Assembly: GCF_025567085.1 (NCBI RefSeq)
Contig: NZ_JAOQJN010000004.1
Coordinates: 310,001-374,000, forward strand
Length of the DNA stretch: 64,000 nucleotides
Reading direction: 5' to 3'
Source: Bovifimicola ammoniilytica
Lineage (GTDB): Bacteria > Bacillota > Clostridia > Lachnospirales > Lachnospiraceae
The notes beneath the pieces were generated by a model. It saw nothing but the letters and a program-made list of their open reading frames with translations, did not search any database and was not told the origin of the DNA. Shown piece by piece: positions 43,248-52,792 of the stretch. Position numbers and translations under genes: made by a program. Position 1 is the stretch's first letter. Each line of letters starts with the position of its first letter.

Positions 43248-45245
43248 ATGTCAAATACACATGGAAGTCTTTCAATTAACAGCGAAAATATATTCCCTAT
43301 TATAAAGAAATGGTTATATTCTGACCACGATATATTCTTTAGGGAATTAATATCAAATGGTTGTGATGCCATTACCAAAGTCAAAAAATTAGATATGATG
43401 GGTGAATATACAATCCCTGATAATAATGAATTTAAAATCAAGGTTATTGCCAATTCAGAAGACAAAACTCTTACATTTATAGATAATGGTATTGGTATGA
43501 CTTATGATGAGGTTAATGAATATATTAACCAGATCGCATTTTCAGGTGCCGAAGCATTTTTAGCCCAATACAAGGATAAGACAAATGATGACCAGATAAT
43601 TGGACATTTCGGATTAGGTTTCTATTCAGCATTTATGGTAGCTGATAAAGTTACTATTGATACACTTTCTTATAAAGCTGATGCTAAACCTGTTCATTGG
43701 GAATGTGACGGTGGTACGGAATTCGATATGTCAGAAGGCGATAAAGCAGAACGTGGTACTACTATTACTCTTTATCTTAACGAAGACAGCTTAGAATTTG
43801 CTAATGAATATCGTGCAAGAGAAGTTATTACTAAATACTGTTCATTTATGCCAATCGAAATTTATCTTGAGAATCCTAATGCTGAACCACAGTACGATAC
43901 TATTGATGCAAGCGAAGTTACAGACAAAGATACAGTCATAGAGAATATCGTTGAAGAAGCTAAAACCGAAGAAGTTGAAAATGAAGATGGTACAAAGGAA
44001 GTTAAAGAGGTATCCCCTGCTAAAGAGAAGGCTAAGATTCTTCGTCGTCCTGTAGCACTTAATGATACTAATCCTCTTTGGACAAAACATCCTAATGAAT
44101 GCAGTGAAGATGATTATAAAGAATTCTACAGAAAAGTATTCAATGATTATAAGGAACCTTTATTCTGGATTCATCTGAATATGGATTATCCATTTAACCT
44201 TAAAGGTATATTATATTTCCCTAAACTTAATACACAATATGATACTATTGAAGGAACAATTAAATTATATAACAATCAGGTATTTATAGCTGATAATATT
44301 AAGGAAGTAATTCCAGAATTCTTAATGCTTCTTAAAGGTGTAATTGATTGTCCTGATTTACCATTAAATGTATCAAGAAGTGCATTACAAAACGATGGTT
44401 TCGTTAAGAAAATATCTGATTATATCACTAAGAAAGTTGCTGATAAACTTTCAGGAATGTGCAAAACTGATAAAGAATCTTATGAAAAATACTGGGACGA
44501 TATCGGACCATTTATTAAATTCGGCTGCTTAAAAGATGAGAAATTCTGTGAAAAGATGAATGATTATATCTTATTTAAGAATATTGATAAAAAATATCTT
44601 ACACTTCCAGAATGTCTCAAAGAAAATGAAGAAAAACATAAAAATACAATTTTCTACGTAACTGATGAAATACAGCAAAGCCAGTATATCAATATGTTTA
44701 GAAAAGAGGGTATTGATGCTGTAATACTTAACCATAACATAGATGAACCATTTATTACTCATCTTGAGCAGAAGAATGAGGGCGTTAAATTCTTAAGAAT
44801 TGACTCCGACTTAAATGATTCTTTCAAGGAAGAAACTAAAGAAGATGATGAAGAATTCAAGACTACTACTGATACTCTTACAGAAATATTTAAAAAGGCT
44901 CTTAATAATGAGAACTTAGATGTTAAAGTTGAAAAATTAAAAGATGAGAATATTTCCTCAATGGTTACTCTTTCAGAAGAAAGCAGACGTATGCAGGATA
45001 TGATGAAGATGTACGGAATGAGTGGAATGGATCCATCAATGTTTGGAACAAATGTAACTTTAGTTCTTAACGCTAACAACAATCTTGTTAAATATGTTCT
45101 TAATCATAAAGATGATGAAAATACTAATATGATTTGTGAGCAGTTATATGACCTTGCATTAATAAGCCATAAACAACTTTCGCCGGATGAAATGACTAAA
45201 TTTATTGAACGTAGTAATAAGATTATGATGTTACTTACAAAATAA
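43248..45245 (+). CDS. htpG: HtpG, Hsp90 chaperone
   Basis: A 665-residue Hsp90. GHKL ATP-binding motifs are ELISNGCDAI (usually ELISNASDA), DNGIGMTYDEV and GHFGLGFYSAFMVADKV; the middle domain has NPLWTKHP and the catalytic-loop Arg in NVSRSALQNDG. A charged linker (EEAKTEEVENEDGTKEVKEV) separates the N and middle domains. The C-terminal dimerisation domain contains RMQDMMKMYG. AGGAGG precedes the ATG. The CIRCE box predicts HrcA heat-shock control. Confidence 0.96.
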   Translation: MSNTHGSLSINSENIFPIIKKWLYSDHDIFFRELISNGCDAITKVKKLDMMGEYTIPDNNEFKIKVIANSEDKTLTFIDNGIGMTYDEVNEYINQIAFSGAEAFLAQYKDKTNDDQIIGHFGLGFYSAFMVADKVTIDTLSYKADAKPVHWECDGGTEFDMSEGDKAERGTTITLYLNEDSLEFANEYRAREVITKYCSFMPIEIYLENPNAEPQYDTIDASEVTDKDTVIENIVEEAKTEEVENEDGTKEVKEVSPAKEKAKILRRPVALNDTNPLWTKHPNECSEDDYKEFYRKVFNDYKEPLFWIHLNMDYPFNLKGILYFPKLNTQYDTIEGTIKLYNNQVFIADNIKEVIPEFLMLLKGVIDCPDLPLNVSRSALQNDGFVKKISDYITKKVADKLSGMCKTDKESYEKYWDDIGPFIKFGCLKDEKFCEKMNDYILFKNIDKKYLTLPECLKENEEKHKNTIFYVTDEIQQSQYINMFRKEGIDAVILNHNIDEPFITHLEQKNEGVKFLRIDSDLNDSFKEETKEDDEEFKTTTDTLTEIFKKALNNENLDVKVEKLKDENISSMVTLSEESRRMQDMMKMYGMSGMDPSMFGTNVTLVLNANNNLVKYVLNHKDDENTNMICEQLYDLALISHKQLSPDEMTKFIERSNKIMMLLTK

Positions 45246-45254
45246 TAAATAATA

Positions 45255-45316
45255 ATGTCCGCCTATGTACACACTTTAATATTCCTTAATCGTGTGTATC
45301 ATAGACGGACATCTTT
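45255..45316. terminator. Hairpin terminator after htpG, related to the giant palindromes
   Basis: 45255-45274 (ATGTCCGCCTATGTACACAC) pairs with 45292-45312 (GTGTGTATCATAGACGGACAT), followed by CTTTTATTT. Its right arm read in reverse is ATGTCCGTCTATGATACAC, nearly the same as the motif at 40660-40680 and 62191-62212 in the large palindromes. It separates htpG from the convergent U32 genes. Confidence 0.8.
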
Positions 45317-45418
45317 TATTTAACACTTCTAAACAATGAAATAAATTAATTAACAGATAGTATAGATATAGTATATAAATATCTATTCGTATATTTAGTA
45401 TAAAACCTTATACATTTC

Positions 45419-46375
45419 TCAAAATCGAATTTCAGGATAGTAACAGGACATTCCGTTTGTACACATTATGCTTCTATTCTCAGGAAAAATCATTTTATCT
45501 AAATATTCTTCTCTTGAATTACATTGTGAGGCAATCTCGATATTCTTTCTTATAAGCTTTATATCTTCGCATATTGAACTACATTCATCGCTTCTGCCAA
45601 CAACTTTTCCGGCATTAATATTCATCCTTATGAAATCATATATAGCACACATTCCGCAAGAGAAGTAATGAAATTCATCTCTTAACAGATTATCTGTACA
45701 TTCCATACTGCTTCTGCTCTTGAAATTATCATCAAATATATTAATTTCGTTATTGCATTTGTCAAGATCAGCACATATCGAACACATTTCCGTCCTATGG
45801 AAACCAAGACAGTTAGAGTCAGAAAATTTGCAGCCGTTTCTCATAATAAATACTTCATATTCCATATTTCTGTCAATATTAATAATAGTATCTATTTCCT
45901 CCATACTTAAATCTCTCGGAAGAATTATTCTTTTAGCACCCTCTTTCTTATAGAACTGTACAATATCTGAATTGTAGGCACCTGCAATGGTACTTATTAC
46001 AATAGGTAGTCCCTCTTCTTTAGCTATACTCATTACATCAGGATTAGAAAGTATAATGCCATTTGCTTTAGTCCCTGATATAATTTTAAAATATTTCCTT
46101 ATGAATTCTAATTCATCATCAGAATATGATGCTGAATTAAATGTTATAAATATATCAGCATCATTTTCTTTTACAAGATTAATTACTTTAGGAATCTCAT
46201 AAATTGACAGACAGTTTGCTCTTTTGCCATAGCCCGACATTCGATTAATATCTGAATAATTTCCAAAGTTTTTATTCCATTCTTCATCATGGAATCCCAT
46301 ATAGAATTCACCTGCACCTGCATTAATATAATCTTTTAAAAATTCAATGTTATTAAGTGGAACTAAAATATTCAT
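45419..46375 (-). CDS. U32 family peptidase-like Fe-S protein
   Basis: A 318-residue TIM-barrel protein of the U32 family (LVPLNNIEFLKDYINAGAGEFYMGF at the start; ILSNPDVMSIAKEEGLPIVIST in the middle). Cysteines at 182, 189, 207 and 240/243 have spacings like those of the cluster ligands in UbiU (C-x6-C, then about 17, then about 35 residues). U32 proteins include RNA or quinone hydroxylases using prephenate-type oxygen donors, so peptidase activity is doubtful. Starts three bases after its partner gene. Confidence 0.75.
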   Translation of the reverse strand: MNILVPLNNIEFLKDYINAGAGEFYMGFHDEEWNKNFGNYSDINRMSGYGKRANCLSIYEIPKVINLVKENDADIFITFNSASYSDDELEFIRKYFKIISGTKANGIILSNPDVMSIAKEEGLPIVISTIAGAYNSDIVQFYKKEGAKRIILPRDLSMEEIDTIINIDRNMEYEVFIMRNGCKFSDSNCLGFHRTEMCSICADLDKCNNEINIFDDNFKSRSSMECTDNLLRDEFHYFSCGMCAIYDFIRMNINAGKVVGRSDECSSICEDIKLIRKNIEIASQCNSREEYLDKMIFPENRSIMCTNGMSCYYPEIRF

Positions 46376-46377
46376 CT

Positions 46378-47235
46378 TTAATTACATACCTTTCCTATTA
46401 TTTCGTTAAGTGGAAAATATATTAATCTTTTTTTAGAATCTATGTTTATATTCGATAATTTGAAGCAATTATTTTCAAAAAAAATGGTCTTACCTATTCT
46501 TATCCATTTCCTGTTATCATTCATATTGTATTTAATATAGACATTATTACATTCGGTATTGCAGGGAACTGAGGGCCTGAATTTCTTAGTTATTTCCTTA
46601 AATTGTGAGGCATATTCACATATTTTACCGGTAGTCATATACGTGTAGGGTGTATGGATACCGACTATAATTCCCTCTATATCAGGCAGTATAAATGATT
46701 TATGCGTTACATCTGCTTCAATTGATTTAATATTATATTTCTTGATTGTTTTTCGCAGATAATGGGTGTTATATTTGGGTGTATGATCTGAATTAAAGTA
46801 TTCGTCATATCTGGGATCCCTGTAATCCTTAAAGAAAATTCTTCCCATATTTATATTTAATTCTAATTGCGGATTAGTATTTAGAAATTCGTACATATAT
46901 TCTAACATTCCATAATCATTAACCGTTATTTCGTCAATGTTATTACTGTATTTATTAAGAATATTAATTACAGAAGTTTTTATATCTTTGAGATTTCTTT
47001 CAGTAGGTACAGGAATTACAAGTGTTATGTTTATATTGGGGGTAAAAGCTTCAGTTAACATATTTATTAATTCATCATAGTTACATTTCTGAAAATAATT
47101 ACCACAGAAATACGAACCAATATAGATCCGGCTTATTGAATAATTATCTTTTATTTTGCCTATAACGGTCTCTATATCCGGAAATCTGCATATTTCACAA
47201 AGATTAAGGCAGGTTGTGGTCTCTGTTATTATCAT
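46378..47235 (-). CDS. Partner of the U32 protein (U32-like, unknown function)
   Basis: A 285-residue protein with an N-terminal Cys group (CLNLCEICRF, residues 9-16), SYFCGNYFQKC, and a barrel-like strand order including INMGRIFFKDYRDPRY and VPCNTECNNVYIKYN near the C-terminus. It probably forms a complex with the U32 protein, much as UbiU and UbiV pair, but no ubiquinone pathway is expected here. I do not know its function. Divergent from argH. Confidence 0.6.
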   Translation of the reverse strand: MIITETTTCLNLCEICRFPDIETVIGKIKDNYSISRIYIGSYFCGNYFQKCNYDELINMLTEAFTPNINITLVIPVPTERNLKDIKTSVINILNKYSNNIDEITVNDYGMLEYMYEFLNTNPQLELNINMGRIFFKDYRDPRYDEYFNSDHTPKYNTHYLRKTIKKYNIKSIEADVTHKSFILPDIEGIIVGIHTPYTYMTTGKICEYASQFKEITKKFRPSVPCNTECNNVYIKYNMNDNRKWIRIGKTIFFENNCFKLSNINIDSKKRLIYFPLNEIIGKVCN

Positions 47236-47407
47236 AATTTCTCCATTTCACAGCTAAATTTTATAAAATCAGATTTTATATATGTTATTATTTACAAAAT
47301 GCTTTTAATTATAACAAATTTACACACAAGGTTAAAAATGTATGATATAATGTTTTGCGGTAGTTTTTGACTATTATTATTTATATATAGAAAGGCAGGA
47401 ATTTTAC

Positions 47408-48787
47408 ATGAAATTATGGGGCGGACGTTTCACTAAGGAAACAAACCAACTAGTACATAACTTTAATGCATCAATTTCTTTTGATCAGAAATTTTATAAA
47501 CAGGATATTCGTGGCAGCATTGCACACGTAACTATGCTTGCTAAACAGGGAATCCTTACAAATGAGGATAAAGAGACAATTGTTAATGGATTAAATGGAA
47601 TCCTAAATGATATAGAAAACGGCACATTAGAGATATCTACTACTTCTGAAGATATACATAGCTTTGTTGAACAGACATTGATTGAGCGTGTAGGTGAAGC
47701 CGGCAAAAGACTTCATACAGGAAGAAGCCGTAATGACCAGGTTGCTTTAGATATGAAATTATATACAAGAGATGAAATCGTTGAAATAGACGGACTTTTG
47801 AAAACTCTTCTTTCATCTTTACTTAAAGTTATGGAAGAAAATACTGAAACATATATGCCTGGCTTTACACATTTACAGAAAGCACAACCTATTACTCTTG
47901 CACATCATTTCGGAGCATATTTTGAAATGTTTAAAAGAGACAGAGGCCGTTTACACGATATATATGAACGTATGAATTATTGTCCTCTGGGGTCAGGTGC
48001 CTTAGCAGGTACTACTTATCCTTTAGACAGAGAATATTCTGCTAAATTACTTGATTTCTATGGACCTACCCTTAATAGTATGGACTCTGTAGCTGACAGA
48101 GATTATCTTATTGAATTATTAAGTGCTTTATCAACTATCATGATGCATTTAAGCAGATTCTGTGAAGAAATAATTATATGGAATTCTAACGAATACAGAT
48201 TCGTAGAAATTGATGATTCTTATAGTACAGGCAGCAGTATTATGCCTCAGAAGAAGAACCCCGATATTGCTGAATTAGTACGTGGTAAAACAGGCCGTGT
48301 ATATGGTGCTTTAATTTCACTTCTTACAACAATGAAAGGAATTTCACTTGCATACAATAAAGATATGCAGGAGGATAAAGAGCTTTCATTTGATGCAATT
48401 GATACTGTAAAAGGTTGTATAAGCCTGTTTACTGGAATGATTGATACAATTAAATTTAATAAAGATGTTATGGAAGCAAGTGCTAAGAATGGCTTTACTA
48501 ATGCTACTGATGCAGCGGATTACCTAGTTAATCATGGTGTACCATTCAGAGATGCCCATGGTATCGTAGGCCAGCTCGTTCTTTTCTGTATTGATAAGAA
48601 TATTGCCTTAGATGATATGACAATTGATGAGTTTAAAGCAATCAGCCCTGTATTTGAGGAGGATATATATGAAGCAATCAGTCTTAAGACCTGTGTTGAG
48701 AAACGAACAACTATCGGTGCCCCTGGAAAGGAAGCTATGGATAAAGTAATAGCAATCTATAAGAATTACTTAGCTTCTGAACAGTAG
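47408..48787 (+). CDS. argH: ArgH, argininosuccinate lyase
   Basis: A 459-residue lyase making arginine and fumarate. MKLWGGRFTKETNQLVHNFNAS starts it; HTGRSRNDQVALD and the catalytic loop GSSIMPQKKNPD (near residue 280) are intact. GAAAGGCAGG precedes the ATG, with TATAAT near 47345. No other arg gene is adjacent. It ends before a strong bidirectional terminator. Confidence 0.97.
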   Translation: MKLWGGRFTKETNQLVHNFNASISFDQKFYKQDIRGSIAHVTMLAKQGILTNEDKETIVNGLNGILNDIENGTLEISTTSEDIHSFVEQTLIERVGEAGKRLHTGRSRNDQVALDMKLYTRDEIVEIDGLLKTLLSSLLKVMEENTETYMPGFTHLQKAQPITLAHHFGAYFEMFKRDRGRLHDIYERMNYCPLGSGALAGTTYPLDREYSAKLLDFYGPTLNSMDSVADRDYLIELLSALSTIMMHLSRFCEEIIIWNSNEYRFVEIDDSYSTGSSIMPQKKNPDIAELVRGKTGRVYGALISLLTTMKGISLAYNKDMQEDKELSFDAIDTVKGCISLFTGMIDTIKFNKDVMEASAKNGFTNATDAADYLVNHGVPFRDAHGIVGQLVLFCIDKNIALDDMTIDEFKAISPVFEEDIYEAISLKTCVEKRTTIGAPGKEAMDKVIAIYKNYLASEQ

Positions 48788-48930
48788 ACTAGCTTATATT
48801 TATTTTCATATTTATTATATATTTATATCTGTCAAATTTATTTTAACGGATGAATATTTGTTACAATATGTATGTACGAAGTTTGAGTAAAATAATATAT
48901 AAATATATGATTTAAGATAATTCTAACAAT

Positions 48931-48980
48931 AAAATACCCTTAATAAATATACGTTTTATATTTATTAAGGGTATTTTTAA
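48931..48980. terminator. Bidirectional terminator between argH and mscS
   Basis: 48931-48950 (AAAATACCCTTAATAAATAT) pairs with 48958-48977 over all 20 positions, loop ACGTTTT, with T-runs on both strands. It serves argH (+) and mscS (-). The rest of the 254-base gap is AT-rich without visible genes. Confidence 0.88.
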
Positions 48981-49041
48981 ATGGTAAAACATTTATTTTG
49001 TTGTATCTTGTTTTATATTAGTTATTATTTTACATTAGATG

Positions 49042-49956
49042 TTATTTTGTATCTGCATTAGAATCTTCTACATGAACAACTAACTGGTTAAATGGAATCT
49101 CAATGTTATTAGCATCTAGTTCATTTTTAATTGTTTCTGTTAAATCGAATTTAACTGTCCAGTAATCAGAAGTTTTAGTCCATACTCTTAATCCTAATGT
49201 TATCTGACTTGCCTCAAGATTAGATACATAAGAGAAGATTTCTTTATCTTTAATTACTAAATCATTCTTCTTAGCTGTTTCTTCAAGTATTTCTTTTGCT
49301 TTTTTTATGTCTGAATCATAGCTTATTCCAATTTCGAAATCGACTCTTCTGGTATCAAATGCTGTAACATTAGTAAGACTTGTATTTGAAAGATTTCCAT
49401 TAGGAATAACTGTCTTTTTATTATCAGGAGTAATTAATGTTGTATAAAATAAATCAATTTTATATACAGTTCCTTCTTTTCCGTTTCCTGATTCTATAAT
49501 ATAGTCACCAACTGCGAAAGGTTTAAGTATAAGAATTAATACGCCGCCTGCAAAGTTCGAAAGACTGCCCTGAATGGATAAGCCGATAGCAAGGCTGGCT
49601 GTTCCTAATACTGCAACAAAGGATGTGGTCTTAATTCCTACAGTTTCTAGAAGGACACTTATAAGGACAATGTATAATCCGACTTTTATTAAGGAATTTA
49701 GAAATTTACTTACACTAACTTCCATCTTGGTTCTTTCGAAAAATCTTTTGCATATCTTAAGAACAATATTAATTAATACTTTACCTATCCAGAATATAAT
49801 AAGTGCTATTATAACATTAATTCCAAATTTAATTAATGATGGAACCAGGTTTTTTAATTGTTCAATTAATGCACTTGCTTTTTTTATTGTTTCTTCAGGA
49901 TTCTGTAACGCCATATCTGTAGTTTCAGTAGTTGCAGCCTCTAATAAAAAGCTCAT
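49042..49956 (-). CDS. mscS: MscS-type mechanosensitive channel
   Basis: A 304-residue small-conductance channel: an N-terminal external segment, three membrane helices (~45-65, 85-105, 108-140), the pore-lining TM3 with SLAIGLSIQGSLSNFAGGVLIL, and a beta domain (FAVGDYIIESGNGKEGTVYKIDLFYTTL) followed by an alpha/beta vestibule. It releases solutes in hypo-osmotic shock. It starts 23 bases after the branching-enzyme-like gene. Confidence 0.92.
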   Translation of the reverse strand: MSFLLEAATTETTDMALQNPEETIKKASALIEQLKNLVPSLIKFGINVIIALIIFWIGKVLINIVLKICKRFFERTKMEVSVSKFLNSLIKVGLYIVLISVLLETVGIKTTSFVAVLGTASLAIGLSIQGSLSNFAGGVLILILKPFAVGDYIIESGNGKEGTVYKIDLFYTTLITPDNKKTVIPNGNLSNTSLTNVTAFDTRRVDFEIGISYDSDIKKAKEILEETAKKNDLVIKDKEIFSYVSNLEASQITLGLRVWTKTSDYWTVKFDLTETIKNELDANNIEIPFNQLVVHVEDSNADTK

Positions 49957-49979
49957 TAAAAATCACCTCGTTAGTTTTA

Positions 49980-52556
49980 TTATTTTGAAGTCGTTTTTGA
50001 AGTTTTTGCAGTTGTCTTAGTGGTTGCTTTAGCTGTAGACTTAGCAGGAGCTTTCACTTCTGGATTAGAAGTTGTCTTAGCTGTAGACTTAGCAGGAGCT
50101 TTCACTTCTGATTCTGCTACTGTTTTAGCTTCTGCTTTTAAAGTTTTGCTAAATGTAGCATCTTCTGTTTTTGTGGTTTTTTTAGATTCAGCTACCTTTT
50201 TAACAGTTGTAGCTTTCTTAGTTTCTGTAGCTTTCTTAGTTTCTGTAGCTTTCTTAGTTTCTGTAGCTTTCTTAGCGGTAGGCTTTTTAGCAGCAGCAGT
50301 TTTCTTAGCAGCAGCAGTTTTTTTAGCTGAAACATTTGCTTTAGCAGCTTTGTTATCTGTTAATTTTTCATCCACTTTTGAGAATTTAAAGATAGAAATA
50401 CTTAAAGCAGGGAGATTAACTCTAATAGATTCTTCTCTTCCGTCGCATTCATCAGTTTTAGATTGTTTAAGTCGTGAATTAACGAAACCATTTCCACCAT
50501 AATTCTTATTATTACTGTTAAATATCTCTTTGTATTTACCCTTCTTTGGTACACCAATTTTATATTCTTCTCTGTCTACTGCATCAAAGTTACATGCAAC
50601 TAACAATATATCATTCTCGTCTGCGCCTTTTCTTAAGAATGTAAGAATACTTTCACGTGCAGAGATATTATTAATCCATTCAAAACCATCTGGATTATTG
50701 TCATACTCAAATAATGCTTTCTCAGATTTATAAAGTTCATTTAAGTCCTTAACCATTGCATTAATATTCTTATGTTTATCAACTTTTAAGATACTCATAT
50801 CTAATGTGCTGCCTGGAAGCCACTCAGCATATTGAGCCATATCCTGCCCCATAAATAAGACTTTCTTGCCAGGGTGTACATATTCGTATGCAAGAGTTAA
50901 TTTCATATTGTCAAATTTTCTCTCTTCAGTATCACCAGTCATTCTGCCAAGTAATGATGGATTGCCATTGATGAATTCTGCCTCTGGATAGCCGACAATG
51001 TAATTATCACTATATTGATATACCATACTGAGAGATAAATCGTTATAACTCTTCTCACGCATATAAGCAGGAATACTTATATAATTTAAGAAATCTTTTC
51101 TCCATTCAGTATTAAGTTTTAAATCAAAACCGAGACATGTTTCACTTACTTCACCTGTTAACTCAGGATAACCCGATGTATCATCAGCAATTGTGATGAT
51201 TCCCTTATGAAGTTTATGGATAATTGAGTTAAAATGCTTAATGAATTCGATTCCTTCTAAATTCTCAACACCGCCATATATATTAGGCTCCCATTCGCCA
51301 GGCTGTTTATCATAATCTAAATATAATATTGAAGCAACATTTACTAATTTAATTCCATCAAAATGATATTTATTAATCTGCATAAATGCATTGGCAATAA
51401 GATAACTTGTTACCTCCGGTCTGCCATAGTTATATAAATTAGCCTTGTTCTTATAGTTGTAGCCTCTTTTAGGATTAGCATGTTCAAAAAGTGATGTTCC
51501 GTCAAAGGCAGCTATTCCCTGTTCTTCAGAACTAAACTGGTTAATTGCTAAATCGATTATAACACCGATATTTTTAGAGTGTAAATAATCTACAAATGCC
51601 ATTAAATCTTCACATTTACCATATCTGTTAGTTGGTGCATAGATAAAATCAGGTTTAAATGCATCATTATAATATTCTGCTAAAGGCATAAGTTCAACGT
51701 GTGTATATCCAAGTCTAAGGACATAATCTGCAACGTCTTTAGCAAGTTCTTTATAATTTACATTACCATCGATATCCTTTGAAAAATTACCAACAGACAT
51801 CTGGTAAATAGATAAAGGTGAATTAGTTAATTCGAATTTATCTCTTGATTTAAGCCATATATCATCTGTCCATTTAAATCCATTTATATCTTTTATAACA
51901 CTTGCAGAACCACCATTTTCTTCCATCTCATATGTAAATGGATCTGCTTTAAGAATATTTTCATTTCCTTTCTTCTTTATCTCATATTTATAAAGTTGTC
52001 CCTCTTTAAGTTCAGGAATAAAGATTTCAAAAATACCTGTGTCCTTTATTCGCGACATCTGGTGAATTCTTCCATCCCAGTTGTTAAACTCGCCTACAAC
52101 ACTAACTCGTATTGCTTCAGGAGCCCATACTCGGAATCTTATTCCTTCTGTTTTATTTATTATACATTTCTTAGAACCCATATAATCGTAGGCATCATAA
52201 TGAATTCCTGCATTAAATTTTTTTAACTCTTTTAAATCAGTTCCGATTTCAAAAGCATAAGAATCGTATGTCTCATAAGTATTGCCATCTTTAGTAATTA
52301 CAAATTTATAATTATCTATAACTTTCTTAGAATCAATAAATATAGCATAGAATCCTGCATCATCCATCTTACACATATCAATAACTTTATTAGAGTACTT
52401 AACCTTAACATCATCTGCTTCAGGAATGAATGTCTGAATCAGCAGCCCTTTGTCGGTCATATGTGGACCTAATAATGTATGAGGGTTATCAATATCTGTA
52501 TATTCTATTCCCTCAATAAGTGGCCAATTCATTATTTTATATAAATCGTTATACAT
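49980..52556 (-). CDS. GlgB-like (GH13) protein with degraded active site and H1-like tail
   Basis: An 858-residue protein with two N-terminal CBM48/E-set modules (~25-110, 135-215), a GH13 barrel and a C-terminal beta domain ending near 725. Compared with E. coli GlgB, the nucleophile region DGxRVDAVASMLYLDY reads DGIKLVNVASILYLDY (Arg403 to Lys, Asp405 to Val), AEES reads ADDT (Glu458 to Asp), HDE reads SDN (His525 lost) and DWVPxHF reads DLAINQF (His340 to Gln). It is probably a glucan-binding pseudoenzyme. Residues ~735-858 are Lys/Ala/Thr repeats resembling histone H1. No glg genes adjoin it. Confidence 0.85.
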   Translation of the reverse strand: MYNDLYKIMNWPLIEGIEYTDIDNPHTLLGPHMTDKGLLIQTFIPEADDVKVKYSNKVIDMCKMDDAGFYAIFIDSKKVIDNYKFVITKDGNTYETYDSYAFEIGTDLKELKKFNAGIHYDAYDYMGSKKCIINKTEGIRFRVWAPEAIRVSVVGEFNNWDGRIHQMSRIKDTGIFEIFIPELKEGQLYKYEIKKKGNENILKADPFTYEMEENGGSASVIKDINGFKWTDDIWLKSRDKFELTNSPLSIYQMSVGNFSKDIDGNVNYKELAKDVADYVLRLGYTHVELMPLAEYYNDAFKPDFIYAPTNRYGKCEDLMAFVDYLHSKNIGVIIDLAINQFSSEEQGIAAFDGTSLFEHANPKRGYNYKNKANLYNYGRPEVTSYLIANAFMQINKYHFDGIKLVNVASILYLDYDKQPGEWEPNIYGGVENLEGIEFIKHFNSIIHKLHKGIITIADDTSGYPELTGEVSETCLGFDLKLNTEWRKDFLNYISIPAYMREKSYNDLSLSMVYQYSDNYIVGYPEAEFINGNPSLLGRMTGDTEERKFDNMKLTLAYEYVHPGKKVLFMGQDMAQYAEWLPGSTLDMSILKVDKHKNINAMVKDLNELYKSEKALFEYDNNPDGFEWINNISARESILTFLRKGADENDILLVACNFDAVDREEYKIGVPKKGKYKEIFNSNNKNYGGNGFVNSRLKQSKTDECDGREESIRVNLPALSISIFKFSKVDEKLTDNKAAKANVSAKKTAAAKKTAAAKKPTAKKATETKKATETKKATETKKATTVKKVAESKKTTKTEDATFSKTLKAEAKTVAESEVKAPAKSTAKTTSNPEVKAPAKSTAKATTKTTAKTSKTTSK
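50005..50350 (-). repeat. DNA repeats coding the Lys/Ala/Thr tail
   Basis: The tail of the GlgB-like gene is made of short in-frame repeats: an 18-base unit (GTAGCTTTCTTAGTTTCT on the plus strand, coding KKATET) three to four times near 50210-50275, a 21-base AAAKKT unit near 50285-50330, and two copies of a ~51-base unit coding VKAPAKSTAKTT near 50030-50115. Such tracts change length by slippage. Confidence 0.8.
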
Positions 52557-52792
52557 ATAATTCCTCCATTCTGAGATTTCTCTAAACTCATATCCTAATT
52601 ATCTCATATAAATGTCTTTTTTTCAATGATTTTAAGACTTGTATTTCATTGGAAGTTCTTTTTCTTTACTTGGGAACATTTTCATGTTAAAATCTAACAT
52701 ATATTTTGCCATTAATAGGAACACTATATCAGAAAACTAAGCTGATTGTGTTCTTTTAATTGTGATATTTTTGAAACGGAGGACGTTATGAA

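Noticed and set aside
50020..50502. 160-residue plus-strand ORF rich in Val/Ala/Leu
   Set aside because: It is the antisense of the Lys/Ala/Thr repeats at the 3' end of the GlgB-like gene and has no ribosome site.
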